Assembly: GCA_022450045.1 (NCBI GenBank)
Contig: JAKURD010000021.1
Span: forward strand, 1-52,769
Length of the DNA: 52,769 nucleotides
DNA from: Gracilimonas sp.
Lineage (GTDB): Bacteria; Bacteroidota; Rhodothermia; Balneolales; Balneolaceae
Direction of reading: 5' to 3'
Shown one piece after another: positions 14,741 to 21,509 of this stretch (its first letter is position 1; each line of letters begins with the position of its first letter). The notes beneath the pieces are model-generated. The model was given only the letters and a program-made list of their open reading frames with translations. It made no database searches and was not told the DNA's origin. The translations under genes and the position numbers were made by a program.

Positions 14741-16096
14741 TTACTCACTTCCCATCAGATAGCGAAGGATATTCCGTAAAAATAAAATACCTCCGATAAT
14801 GGCTGTTAATCCCCCGATCAATAAGAGTCCAAGCCCAAAGTAAATTTCCGCAGAAAGGATGAGCTGCTCTTCCCCAAATACCTTGCGAGCCAAACCATAA
14901 GTTCCGGCCACCGCAAGACCGGATACAAAAATAGTCTGCCCAATACCGAACAAAAATATTTGAACAGCTTCTTGTCTTTTTCTTTTCTGTGAAGGGCTTG
15001 GATATCCATAAAACATCATTAATTTGTACGCACCGGCCATAAAGGCAATGGTGACAGCCCCGAGTGTGGCATGGTAGTGAGCAGGAATCATGGTATTGGA
15101 CCCGCGTATCATAGCTCCGAGCATGAAGCCGGAGATTGTCAGAAAAATGCTCCATACAAGTCCCGCATAGGCCGGGTTAGATAGTAAGGTGCTAAGTTTA
15201 AAATAGTTTCTGTTTTTAATCATCTTAGTAATGACAATTACAATCACCACCGTAATAACCGGAAAAATTCCCCATTGCATATAATAGGTAAACCCTGTGA
15301 TGTATAAAGGGACAGTAGTCCCCTCAATAAATAAGAAAGGGGTAAAACAGAGGGGCAAGGTGTACAGAACAAAGAGCAGAAAACTTGTGCGATACCGCAC
15401 AAAATGTTTTTGAGTTGTGGTATAAAAAAGCAGCCCCCAAATAGCTGTTGCGGCAGCCATATTGGTAAACTGAAGCACGTGTCCACCGCCCCAAAGCATT
15501 AATTCAAAATAGACATTCTGGGATAATTCCAGTGGGGTGACCACAAAAGCATGGAGGAAGTTAAGTAAGCCGATGATCAGGATAATACCGGCAGATTGCA
15601 GGATCGGGATGATCGAAATTGGGTAATGGCTGAAGCTTTTTTGTTGATATTTGTTAATGCCTGGAAGCAGGCGTTCATCAAAGAAAGTAAAAATAAGGGA
15701 TATGGCGAATAAGCAAAGTCCGCCTATAAAAAAGGGTTGGTTGATAACGGGCACATAGTTCGATAAAATAGGCTCACCAATCGGGATGAAGCCGCTGATG
15801 GTAATTACAAGAGTGCCCGCCAATGCCAGGCCAAAGGATATCAGTTGTCTTTTATTTACATGTGTTTGTGAGGATGGTATGACCAGGAAAAGTCCGGTAA
15901 TGAAAGCATAAAAACTAACTGTAAGTGCGAGATTGACGTGCACCACCAAAATGCGGCGCATCCATTCGGTGCCAAACATCCACTCGTTAATGTACGGTGT
16001 GCGGCCCAGCATGATAAATAAGGAAAGAAAACCGGCTAAGATCAGGGCAAAAATACTGAAAAGGATCCATGCCTTTGAGAGTTGCATCGGGACCAT
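14741..16096 (-). CDS. Heme-copper oxidase subunit I-like protein lacking helix VII His pair
   Basis: This 451-residue protein with about 12 membrane helices is a divergent heme-copper oxidase subunit I homologue and a paralogue of the gene at 38365. Conserved sites: a helix II His in Val-Val-His-Val-Asn, a helix VI His in Trp-Gly-Gly-Gly-His-Val-Leu-Gln-Phe, and the helix X Pro-Ala-His-Tyr-His pair. A later Ala-Gly-Thr-Tyr-Gly segment is shared with the subunit I at 35916. The helix VII His-His copper/iron ligands are absent; the aligned stretch holds Ile-Glu-Gly-Thr-Thr. So it may bind hemes but cannot have a normal binuclear centre. ATG 16096 is chosen; a TTG at 16261 stays open but would put the 16225 palindrome inside the coding region. 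It is divergent from the DUF6448 gene, with an Fnr/DNR-type box between. Confidence 0.75.
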   Translation of the reverse strand: MVPMQLSKAWILFSIFALILAGFLSLFIMLGRTPYINEWMFGTEWMRRILVVHVNLALTVSFYAFITGLFLVIPSSQTHVNKRQLISFGLALAGTLVITISGFIPIGEPILSNYVPVINQPFFIGGLCLFAISLIFTFFDERLLPGINKYQQKSFSHYPISIIPILQSAGIILIIGLLNFLHAFVVTPLELSQNVYFELMLWGGGHVLQFTNMAAATAIWGLLFYTTTQKHFVRYRTSFLLFVLYTLPLCFTPFLFIEGTTVPLYITGFTYYMQWGIFPVITVVIVIVITKMIKNRNYFKLSTLLSNPAYAGLVWSIFLTISGFMLGAMIRGSNTMIPAHYHATLGAVTIAFMAGAYKLMMFYGYPSPSQKRKRQEAVQIFLFGIGQTIFVSGLAVAGTYGLARKVFGEEQLILSAEIYFGLGLLLIGGLTAIIGGILFLRNILRYLMGSE

Positions 16097-16224
16097 TCTT
16101 AAAAGTGAGCCGGTTTGATTGTTTAGCTGCTTGTCGGTCAAAATTGAATGGGTATCATCTAAAGTTTGCGGCTCGGTGGGTGATTGATCAATGAAATTGA
16201 TGGTTCCTAAAATAGAGCAAAAGG

Positions 16225-16248
16225 TTTTAAGAGTAAAGACTCTTAAAA
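16225..16248. promoter_or_regulatory. Perfect 10-bp inverted repeat upstream of HCO-like gene
   Basis: TTTTAAGAGT at 16225-16234 pairs with ACTCTTAAAA at 16239-16248, with a 4-base spacer AAAG. It lies between the preferred start (16096) and the Fnr-type box at 16263, so it is a candidate operator or a leader hairpin of the minus-strand gene. Confidence 0.45.
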
Positions 16249-16262
16249 AAGAAGAAAGCAAT

Positions 16263-16276
16263 TTGATCTACATCAT
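16263..16276. promoter_or_regulatory. Fnr/DNR-type box in divergent promoter
   Basis: TTGAT-CTAC-ATCAT, centred at 16269.5. It differs from the box at 5675 in one spacer base. At -41.5 it would place the DUF6448 transcript start near 16311, 30 bases before its ATG. It may also act on the divergent HCO-like gene. Confidence 0.7.
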
Positions 16277-16340
16277 TTTAGTGCTGGATGAAGGCTGTTA
16301 GATTAGGGATGAAAATCAAGAACCCCTAAACCTAACTGTT

Positions 16341-16943
16341 ATGAAAACTCATATATCAACTTTACTCACTTTTTTAATTGTAACACTTTTTTCACTAATG
16401 CCCATGCTTGCACAGGCTCATTGTGATAGTATGGATGGCCCGGTGGTACAAGATGCAAAGCAAGCCCTTAATTCGGGCGATATCACCCTGGTTCTCAAAT
16501 GGATCACTGAGAAACAGGAAGCGGAAATTCGATCCACATTCAATGAAACCCTGGAAATCAGGGATATAAATGAGAAAGTGCGAAAAGTCGCCGATCGTCA
16601 TTTCTTTGAAACCCTGGTGCGCCTGCATCGCGAAGCGGAAGGCGCTCCTTACACCGGACTCAAACCCGCTGGCACCGATTTTGGTCCGGCCATAAACGCC
16701 GCAGAAAAAGCGTTAGAAAAGGGCTCATTGGCTGAAGTTCATCAGCTATTGATGAAAGAGATTGAAGCCGGCCTTCATCATTATTACGAAAAGGTTCAGG
16801 CCTTAAAGAATTACAATCTCAAAGATGTAAAAGCCGCCCGCGAATACGTAAATGCCTATGTGAAATACATGCATTATGTGGAACCACTGTACCAGGTTGC
16901 TACTTCTGAAGTGGAACACAGCGTAGGCGGGCACGAGCACTAA
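16341..16943 (+). CDS. Exported DUF6448-like protein
   Basis: The 200-residue protein starts with a signal peptide (about residues 1-26, ending Ala-Gln-Ala). The mature part begins His-Cys-Asp-Ser-Met-Asp-Gly-Pro-Val-Val and includes Glu-Gly-Ala-Pro-Tyr-Thr-Gly-Leu-Lys-Pro-Ala-Gly, which I associate with DUF6448. It ends in a His-rich tail (Gly-Gly-His-Glu-His). The N-terminal His-Cys and the C-terminal His residues could bind metal. It is placed before an HMA protein and a P1B-ATPase and after an Fnr/DNR-type box, so a role in periplasmic metal handling linked to low oxygen or NO is plausible. No function is established for the family as far as I know. Confidence 0.75.
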   Translation: MKTHISTLLTFLIVTLFSLMPMLAQAHCDSMDGPVVQDAKQALNSGDITLVLKWITEKQEAEIRSTFNETLEIRDINEKVRKVADRHFFETLVRLHREAEGAPYTGLKPAGTDFGPAINAAEKALEKGSLAEVHQLLMKEIEAGLHHYYEKVQALKNYNLKDVKAAREYVNAYVKYMHYVEPLYQVATSEVEHSVGGHEH

Positions 16944-16952
16944 TTAAGAGAA

Positions 16953-16985
16953 AACCCTCCAAGGGTTTAAAACTCTTGGAGGGTT
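16953..16985 (+). terminator. 11-bp hairpin after DUF6448 gene
   Basis: AACCCTCCAAG at 16953-16963 pairs perfectly with CTTGGAGGGTT at 16975-16985 around an 11-base loop. It lies right after the DUF6448 stop. It has the same design as the hairpin at 17262-17294 (a CCTTGGAGG-type arm), so it may be a dispersed palindromic repeat used as a terminator or attenuator. Confidence 0.55.
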
Positions 16986-17031
16986 AGCAAATGGCAAAAA
17001 TAATATCACGAATTCATAAAACAAAAATCCC

Positions 17032-17247
17032 ATGAAAACCATTTTAAGAAGCGACGAACTGAATTGCCCATCTTGCGTGAACAACATAGAATCCAACTTA
17101 AACAGCATGGAGGGCATCGAAAATGCAACTGTGAAATTCAATTCCGGCAAGATCGAAGTGGAACACGACCCGGAGTTGGTAACCGAAGATGACTTGTTGG
17201 CTGCCGTTCAGGAGTCAGGTTATTCAGCTACGGTTTCTCCGTTTTAG
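17032..17247 (+). CDS. Heavy-metal-associated (HMA) domain protein
   Basis: This 71-residue protein is a single HMA domain with the metal-binding motif Cys-Pro-Ser-Cys near residues 12-15, in place of the more common Met-x-Cys-x2-Cys. It ends with Gly-Tyr-Ser-Ala. Such proteins are cytoplasmic metal chaperones. It is probably the partner of the following P1B-ATPase, which lacks its own N-terminal HMA domain. A hairpin lies on each side of the gene. Confidence 0.92.
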   Translation: MKTILRSDELNCPSCVNNIESNLNSMEGIENATVKFNSGKIEVEHDPELVTEDDLLAAVQESGYSATVSPF

Positions 17248-17261
17248 ATCAATACTAATGC

Positions 17262-17297
17262 AGACCTTTAAGGTTTCAAAAACCTTGGAGGTCTTTT
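17262..17297 (+). terminator. Hairpin with T run after HMA gene
   Basis: AGACCT-TT-AAGGTTT (17262-17276) pairs with AAACCTT-GG-AGGTCT (17280-17294) with one internal mismatch pair, followed by TTT. It lies 15 bases after the HMA stop and about 25 bases before the ATPase start, and may partly attenuate ATPase expression. Confidence 0.6.
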
Positions 17298-17319
17298 ACT
17301 AACTAAAGATTTTAGAATT

Positions 17320-19236
17320 ATGATTTCATTCAACCAATTTATTTCCCTGTTTAAAAATCCAACATCCCGCAAAAAAATATTACTGGCTGTCAGTGGAATG
17401 TCCATTACCGTCGGCTGGTTTTTTATTGGCGTGATGGGAGATACCTTTGCCGGAGATATGCTCATGATTCTCGCCACTGTGGTTGCCGGTTATGAGATCA
17501 TCCAAAAAGCCTGGCTGGGACTGAAAAACCGTCAAACCAATATCGAGCTGCTGGTAAGTATTGCGGCAATTGGGGGACTTTCGATCGGGATTTACTGGGA
17601 ATCGGCTGCCGTAACCTTCCTGTTTTTGCTGGGCGGATGGTTGGAGACTCGAACGCTTCAGAACACTCGCAAAACGCTGAAAAACCTGGTTGAACTGGTT
17701 CCTAAAACAGCGAAGGTGGTCCGCGGAGAAAAAACGGAAACCATTCCGGCGCGACAGGTAGCAAAAGACATGCTGGTTGAGGTAAAACCCGGAGGTAGAA
17801 TTCCGGTAGATGGTGAGGTGGAATCCGGGGAGAGTTCAGTAGATGAAAGCGCCATCACCGGAGAATCCATTCCCACCGATAAAAAGCCGGGCTCGCAGGT
17901 GTACGCCGGAACCATTAATCAAAACGGGCGAATTTTTGTGCGAGCAGGCAGAGCGGGAGCGGATACCACGCTGGCCAAGATCATCGAAAGAGTGGAGGAA
18001 GCTCAGGATGCCAAAGCGCCTACGCAGCGATTCATCGAACGTTTTGCACGGTGGTACACCCCCGGCATTGTGGGCTTGAGCGTGATCTCTTTCATCTTCA
18101 CTCAAAACATTGAATTAGCGATTACCTTACTGGTAATTGGCTGCCCGGGAGCGCTGGTTATTTCCACACCCATTTCCGTGATCACCGGAATTGGGCGGGC
18201 GGCGAAAGAAGGCATCCTCATTAAAGGCGGGGAATATTTGGAAAACGCCGGAAAGATCTCTGCATTGGCTTTTGATAAAACCGGAACCCTGACGCAAGGC
18301 AAACCAAGAGTAACCGAAGTATTCAGCCTTCAACCCGAAAAAGTAGTGGCCGGACATGAGGAAGCAGAACCGGAAAGGATCACAGAACATAAGGTATTAT
18401 ATTGGGCCGGGATCGCTGAATCAGGATCTGAACACCCGCTGGCAAAGGCTATTTTGGAGGAAGCCCGAAGCAGACAAGAAATCCCGAATGCTGATACCTT
18501 CGAATCACATACCGGTTTTGGAGTATCAGCTGGTTACATGGAGAATAAAGTTTTGGTTGGCAATCGATCGTTCATGGAAGAATGGAATATTCGAGTGGAT
18601 AAAGAAGCACTCCAGCAAGTGGAGGCACTTTCTGAAAAAGGGCGGACCGTGGTATTGGTTGCTAAAAACGGGGAACTGATCGGCGGACTAGGCCTGTTTG
18701 ATACCATTCGTGCAGATGCGCCTTCAGCCATAAAAAGGCTCCGGGAAATTGGTATTGAGGAGTTGATTATACTGACCGGAGACACCGATTCTACTGCTCA
18801 AAGCATTGCCGGAGAAGTGGGTATCAACAATGTGCATTCACGCATGCTGCCGGAAGAAAAGTATAACGTGATCGAAAAATTGAAAGCTGACGGACATCGC
18901 GTGGCCATGGTCGGGGATGGCATCAACGATGCGCTGGCACTTACCGCCGCCGATATTGGCATAGCCATGGGAGCAGCCGGAACGGATGTAGCTATAGAAT
19001 CTGCTGATATTGCACTGATGACGGATGATCTTGGGAAGATCCCGGAAGCCCTGCGTCTCTCAAAACTTACCCTGAGAAACATTCATCAAAATGTGGTCAT
19101 AGCCTTGATCACGGTTGCCGCACTGCTCGTTGGGGTATTTGCGGGGGAAGTACATATGGCGGGCGGTATGCTCATTCATGAGCTTTCGGTACTGCTGGTA
19201 ATCTTGAATGGGATGCGGTTGAAGTGGATGGCATAA
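17320..19236 (+). CDS. P1B-type heavy-metal-transporting ATPase
   Basis: The 638-residue pump has all P-type motifs: Thr-Gly-Glu-Ser near residue 187, Asp-Lys-Thr-Gly-Thr-Leu-Thr around the phosphorylated Asp near residue 318, Ser-Glu-His-Pro, and Gly-Asp-Gly-Ile-Asn-Asp near residue 530. The transmembrane metal site is Cys-Pro-Gly, rather than Cys-Pro-Cys. There is no N-terminal HMA domain; the protein begins directly with a short cytoplasmic segment and membrane helices, and a separate HMA protein is encoded just upstream. Cys-Pro-Gly-Ala-Leu-Val-Ile-Ser occurs in some zinc/cadmium-type ATPases, but the substrate is uncertain (Cu, Zn or Fe). Its context beside an HCO-like gene and an Fnr-type box suggests supply of metal to respiratory enzymes or export under stress. 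Confidence 0.92.
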   Translation: MISFNQFISLFKNPTSRKKILLAVSGMSITVGWFFIGVMGDTFAGDMLMILATVVAGYEIIQKAWLGLKNRQTNIELLVSIAAIGGLSIGIYWESAAVTFLFLLGGWLETRTLQNTRKTLKNLVELVPKTAKVVRGEKTETIPARQVAKDMLVEVKPGGRIPVDGEVESGESSVDESAITGESIPTDKKPGSQVYAGTINQNGRIFVRAGRAGADTTLAKIIERVEEAQDAKAPTQRFIERFARWYTPGIVGLSVISFIFTQNIELAITLLVIGCPGALVISTPISVITGIGRAAKEGILIKGGEYLENAGKISALAFDKTGTLTQGKPRVTEVFSLQPEKVVAGHEEAEPERITEHKVLYWAGIAESGSEHPLAKAILEEARSRQEIPNADTFESHTGFGVSAGYMENKVLVGNRSFMEEWNIRVDKEALQQVEALSEKGRTVVLVAKNGELIGGLGLFDTIRADAPSAIKRLREIGIEELIILTGDTDSTAQSIAGEVGINNVHSRMLPEEKYNVIEKLKADGHRVAMVGDGINDALALTAADIGIAMGAAGTDVAIESADIALMTDDLGKIPEALRLSKLTLRNIHQNVVIALITVAALLVGVFAGEVHMAGGMLIHELSVLLVILNGMRLKWMA

Positions 19237-19295
19237 GCTGTTGACAGTTGAAAGAATTTAAAAATTTGAGTTGCAAAAAATCCTGTTTTAACTGA

Positions 19296-20381
19296 ATGCA
19301 AAAGCTTAACTTTGAAACCGTTTTTGCACACCAAATTGTATTTGTGGAAAACCTAAATCACTCTAAAATCGAAGGTTACAGATATGGTTCCGTTACGGCG
19401 GTGGCGCATTCCAATATTGCATTGATTAAATACTGGGGAAAACGTGCTATTCAAAAAAATTTACCCGCAGTCGGATCAATTTCTCTTACTCTCGATGCCC
19501 TTCATACCAAAACCACGCTACAGTTTGATGAAGCTTTAAAGCAGGATGTTTTTCTTCTGAATGAAGAAAAAGTTGAAGGAAAACAGCTAAAACGCATTTC
19601 TGATTTTTTGAATTTAGCTGTTGGTTATAGTGAACGGCCGAAGGCGCGGATCATAAGCAAGAATAATTTTCCAACAGGGGCGGGTTTGGCTTCTTCTGCT
19701 TCTGGATTTGCTGCCTTGGCACTGGCTTTGGATGATAGGTTTGGGCTGAATTTAAATCGGGAAAACCTTTCAGCATTAGCAAGAATGGGTTCAGGATCTG
19801 CCGCAAGGTCTTTGTATGGCGGATTTGTAGAAATGAAATTAGGCTCCAAAGATGACGGCAGTGAAGATGTTGCGGTTCAGCTAAAAGATGAATCGCACTG
19901 GGATCTTCGGCTGTTAGCAGCAGTCACATCAACCCAAAAAAAGGATCTCGGATCAACCGAAGGCATGAACCGAACAGCTGAAACGGCCCCTTTTTATGAT
20001 GCCTGGATCTCATCACAACCGAAAGATATTGAGGAGATGAAAAAAGCAATTTCAACCAAAGATTTTGAAAAACTTGGGGAACTTACGGAGCACAGCTGCT
20101 TTAAAATGCATGGACTTGCCATGGCTACCCGGCCACCGATCTTATATTGGAATGCTGCGACCACAGAAACGATTCATAGAGTGTGGAAACTTCGGCAATC
20201 CGGAATTCCGGCTTTTGTGACGATTGATGCCGGTCCACAGGTGAAAATTTTATGCCTGTCGGACTCAGTTGATGAAATCAAAGAAGCTGTTTTGGATGTG
20301 AATGGAGTGGAATACATAATTGAAGCAAAACCGGGGCCTGCTGCACGCATTGTGCATCCGGAAAAAGAAATCATCAGATAA
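19296..20381 (+). CDS. mvaD: Diphosphomevalonate decarboxylase
   Basis: The 361-residue GHMP-superfamily protein has Asn-Ile-Ala-Leu-Ile-Lys-Tyr-Trp-Gly-Lys near residue 43, Ser-Ile-Ser-Leu-Thr-Leu, the Leu-Ala-Ser-Ser-Ala-Ser loop near residue 130 and Gly-Ser-Gly-Ser-Ala-Ala-Arg-Ser-Leu-Tyr-Gly-Gly-Phe, all typical of MvaD. It makes isopentenyl diphosphate from mevalonate diphosphate. The first about 30 residues are an extension beyond the usual start. Its stop overlaps the next ATG by one base (TAATG), so the mevalonate genes are translationally coupled. Confidence 0.95.
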   Translation: MQKLNFETVFAHQIVFVENLNHSKIEGYRYGSVTAVAHSNIALIKYWGKRAIQKNLPAVGSISLTLDALHTKTTLQFDEALKQDVFLLNEEKVEGKQLKRISDFLNLAVGYSERPKARIISKNNFPTGAGLASSASGFAALALALDDRFGLNLNRENLSALARMGSGSAARSLYGGFVEMKLGSKDDGSEDVAVQLKDESHWDLRLLAAVTSTQKKDLGSTEGMNRTAETAPFYDAWISSQPKDIEEMKKAISTKDFEKLGELTEHSCFKMHGLAMATRPPILYWNAATTETIHRVWKLRQSGIPAFVTIDAGPQVKILCLSDSVDEIKEAVLDVNGVEYIIEAKPGPAARIVHPEKEIIR

Positions 20382-21457
20382 TGGACGATATTACCATAAA
20401 CGTTTCATCACCCGGAAAACAAATTTTGTTGGGCGAATATGCCGTGCTTGAGGGCGCTCCGGCACTTGTTGCCGCTGTAAACCGACAATGCAATGTTAAC
20501 ATATATTCGCTTTACAACAGCACGTTCCAGGTGCAAACGCCGAATTTGAATATCCCCGAAATACAGTTTACTCTCCACTCGGATGGCGATGCTTATTTCC
20601 GAACAAATGTTGATGCCGATACGCAAAAACAGCTTCGTTTTGTGTTATGTATCCTAAAATATGTAACCCAAAAAGTGGGAAAGATTCCCGGCGCCCGAAT
20701 CGAAATTGATACTTCGGCGTTTTACCATCACGTAACGGGGCATAAGTTCGGACTCGGTTCCAGTGCGGCGCTTACGGTTTCATTAGTATCGGGATTAATG
20801 GAATATATGGGCGTGGAGATGTCTTCCAATGATTTGTACCGTAAAGCTTTTCAGGCACATCGTTTTGCGCAGGGAAAAATGGGAAGTGGCGTGGATATTG
20901 CCGCGAGCACAACCGGAGGGATTTTGAGCTACACCATGCCGGATAATCCCGAAAAGTCTATCGGAAAAATTGATCGAATAACGCGCCCCGGTAATTTATT
21001 TATGATGAGTATGTGGGCAGGGTATGCTGCATCAACACGAAATTTTGTGCGCAGCGTGAATGTTTTTAAAAAAGAACATCCTGCTGCTTACGATTCCATT
21101 ATCACTAAAATGACAGATCTTTCGAAAGAAGGAGTCAGAACTTTTGAGGCAGGTGATACGCAAGCTTTTCTTGAGGTGATTTCCGATTATGCGGATTGTG
21201 AACGAGAACTTGGCAACAAAAGCAGAACGGAAATCATGTCGGATGTGCATGAGGAGATTTTTTCCATTGTGAAGAATCAGGGTGGAACCTACAAGCCATC
21301 CGGAGCCGGTGGTGGCGACATTGGAATAGCTTTTTGCAGCAGCGAGGAAACAATGGCAAAGATTAAGGGAGCTATTGACGATAGCGTCTTCGACCTGATG
21401 AATCTCGATGTGCAACCCGCGGGTGTACAGATTTCCAAAACTGAAGAAGTTAGCTAA
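20381..21457 (+). CDS. Phosphomevalonate kinase (GHMP kinase)
   Basis: The 358-residue GHMP kinase begins Ser-Pro-Gly-Lys-Gln-Ile-Leu-Leu-Gly-Glu-Tyr-Ala-Val-Leu-Glu-Gly, has Gly-Leu-Gly-Ser-Ser-Ala-Ala near residue 125 and the C-terminal Ser-Gly-Ala-Gly-Gly-Gly-Asp motif near residue 305. In this position between MvaD and the HMG-CoA reductase-mevalonate kinase gene it is best read as phosphomevalonate kinase, making diphosphomevalonate. The family is hard to tell from mevalonate kinase by motif alone; context decides. Confidence 0.88.
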   Translation: MDDITINVSSPGKQILLGEYAVLEGAPALVAAVNRQCNVNIYSLYNSTFQVQTPNLNIPEIQFTLHSDGDAYFRTNVDADTQKQLRFVLCILKYVTQKVGKIPGARIEIDTSAFYHHVTGHKFGLGSSAALTVSLVSGLMEYMGVEMSSNDLYRKAFQAHRFAQGKMGSGVDIAASTTGGILSYTMPDNPEKSIGKIDRITRPGNLFMMSMWAGYAASTRNFVRSVNVFKKEHPAAYDSIITKMTDLSKEGVRTFEAGDTQAFLEVISDYADCERELGNKSRTEIMSDVHEEIFSIVKNQGGTYKPSGAGGGDIGIAFCSSEETMAKIKGAIDDSVFDLMNLDVQPAGVQISKTEEVS

Positions 21458-21509
21458 AGCCTGATTTTCTTATAACCTTGCTTATCTTACTTTTTGAAAT
21501 TTCATATCC

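Noticed and set aside
16097..16261. TTG-initiated extension of the HCO-like gene
   Set aside because: It overlaps a perfect inverted repeat and is next to an Fnr box; no membrane helix is gained and the paralogue's N-terminus is shorter.
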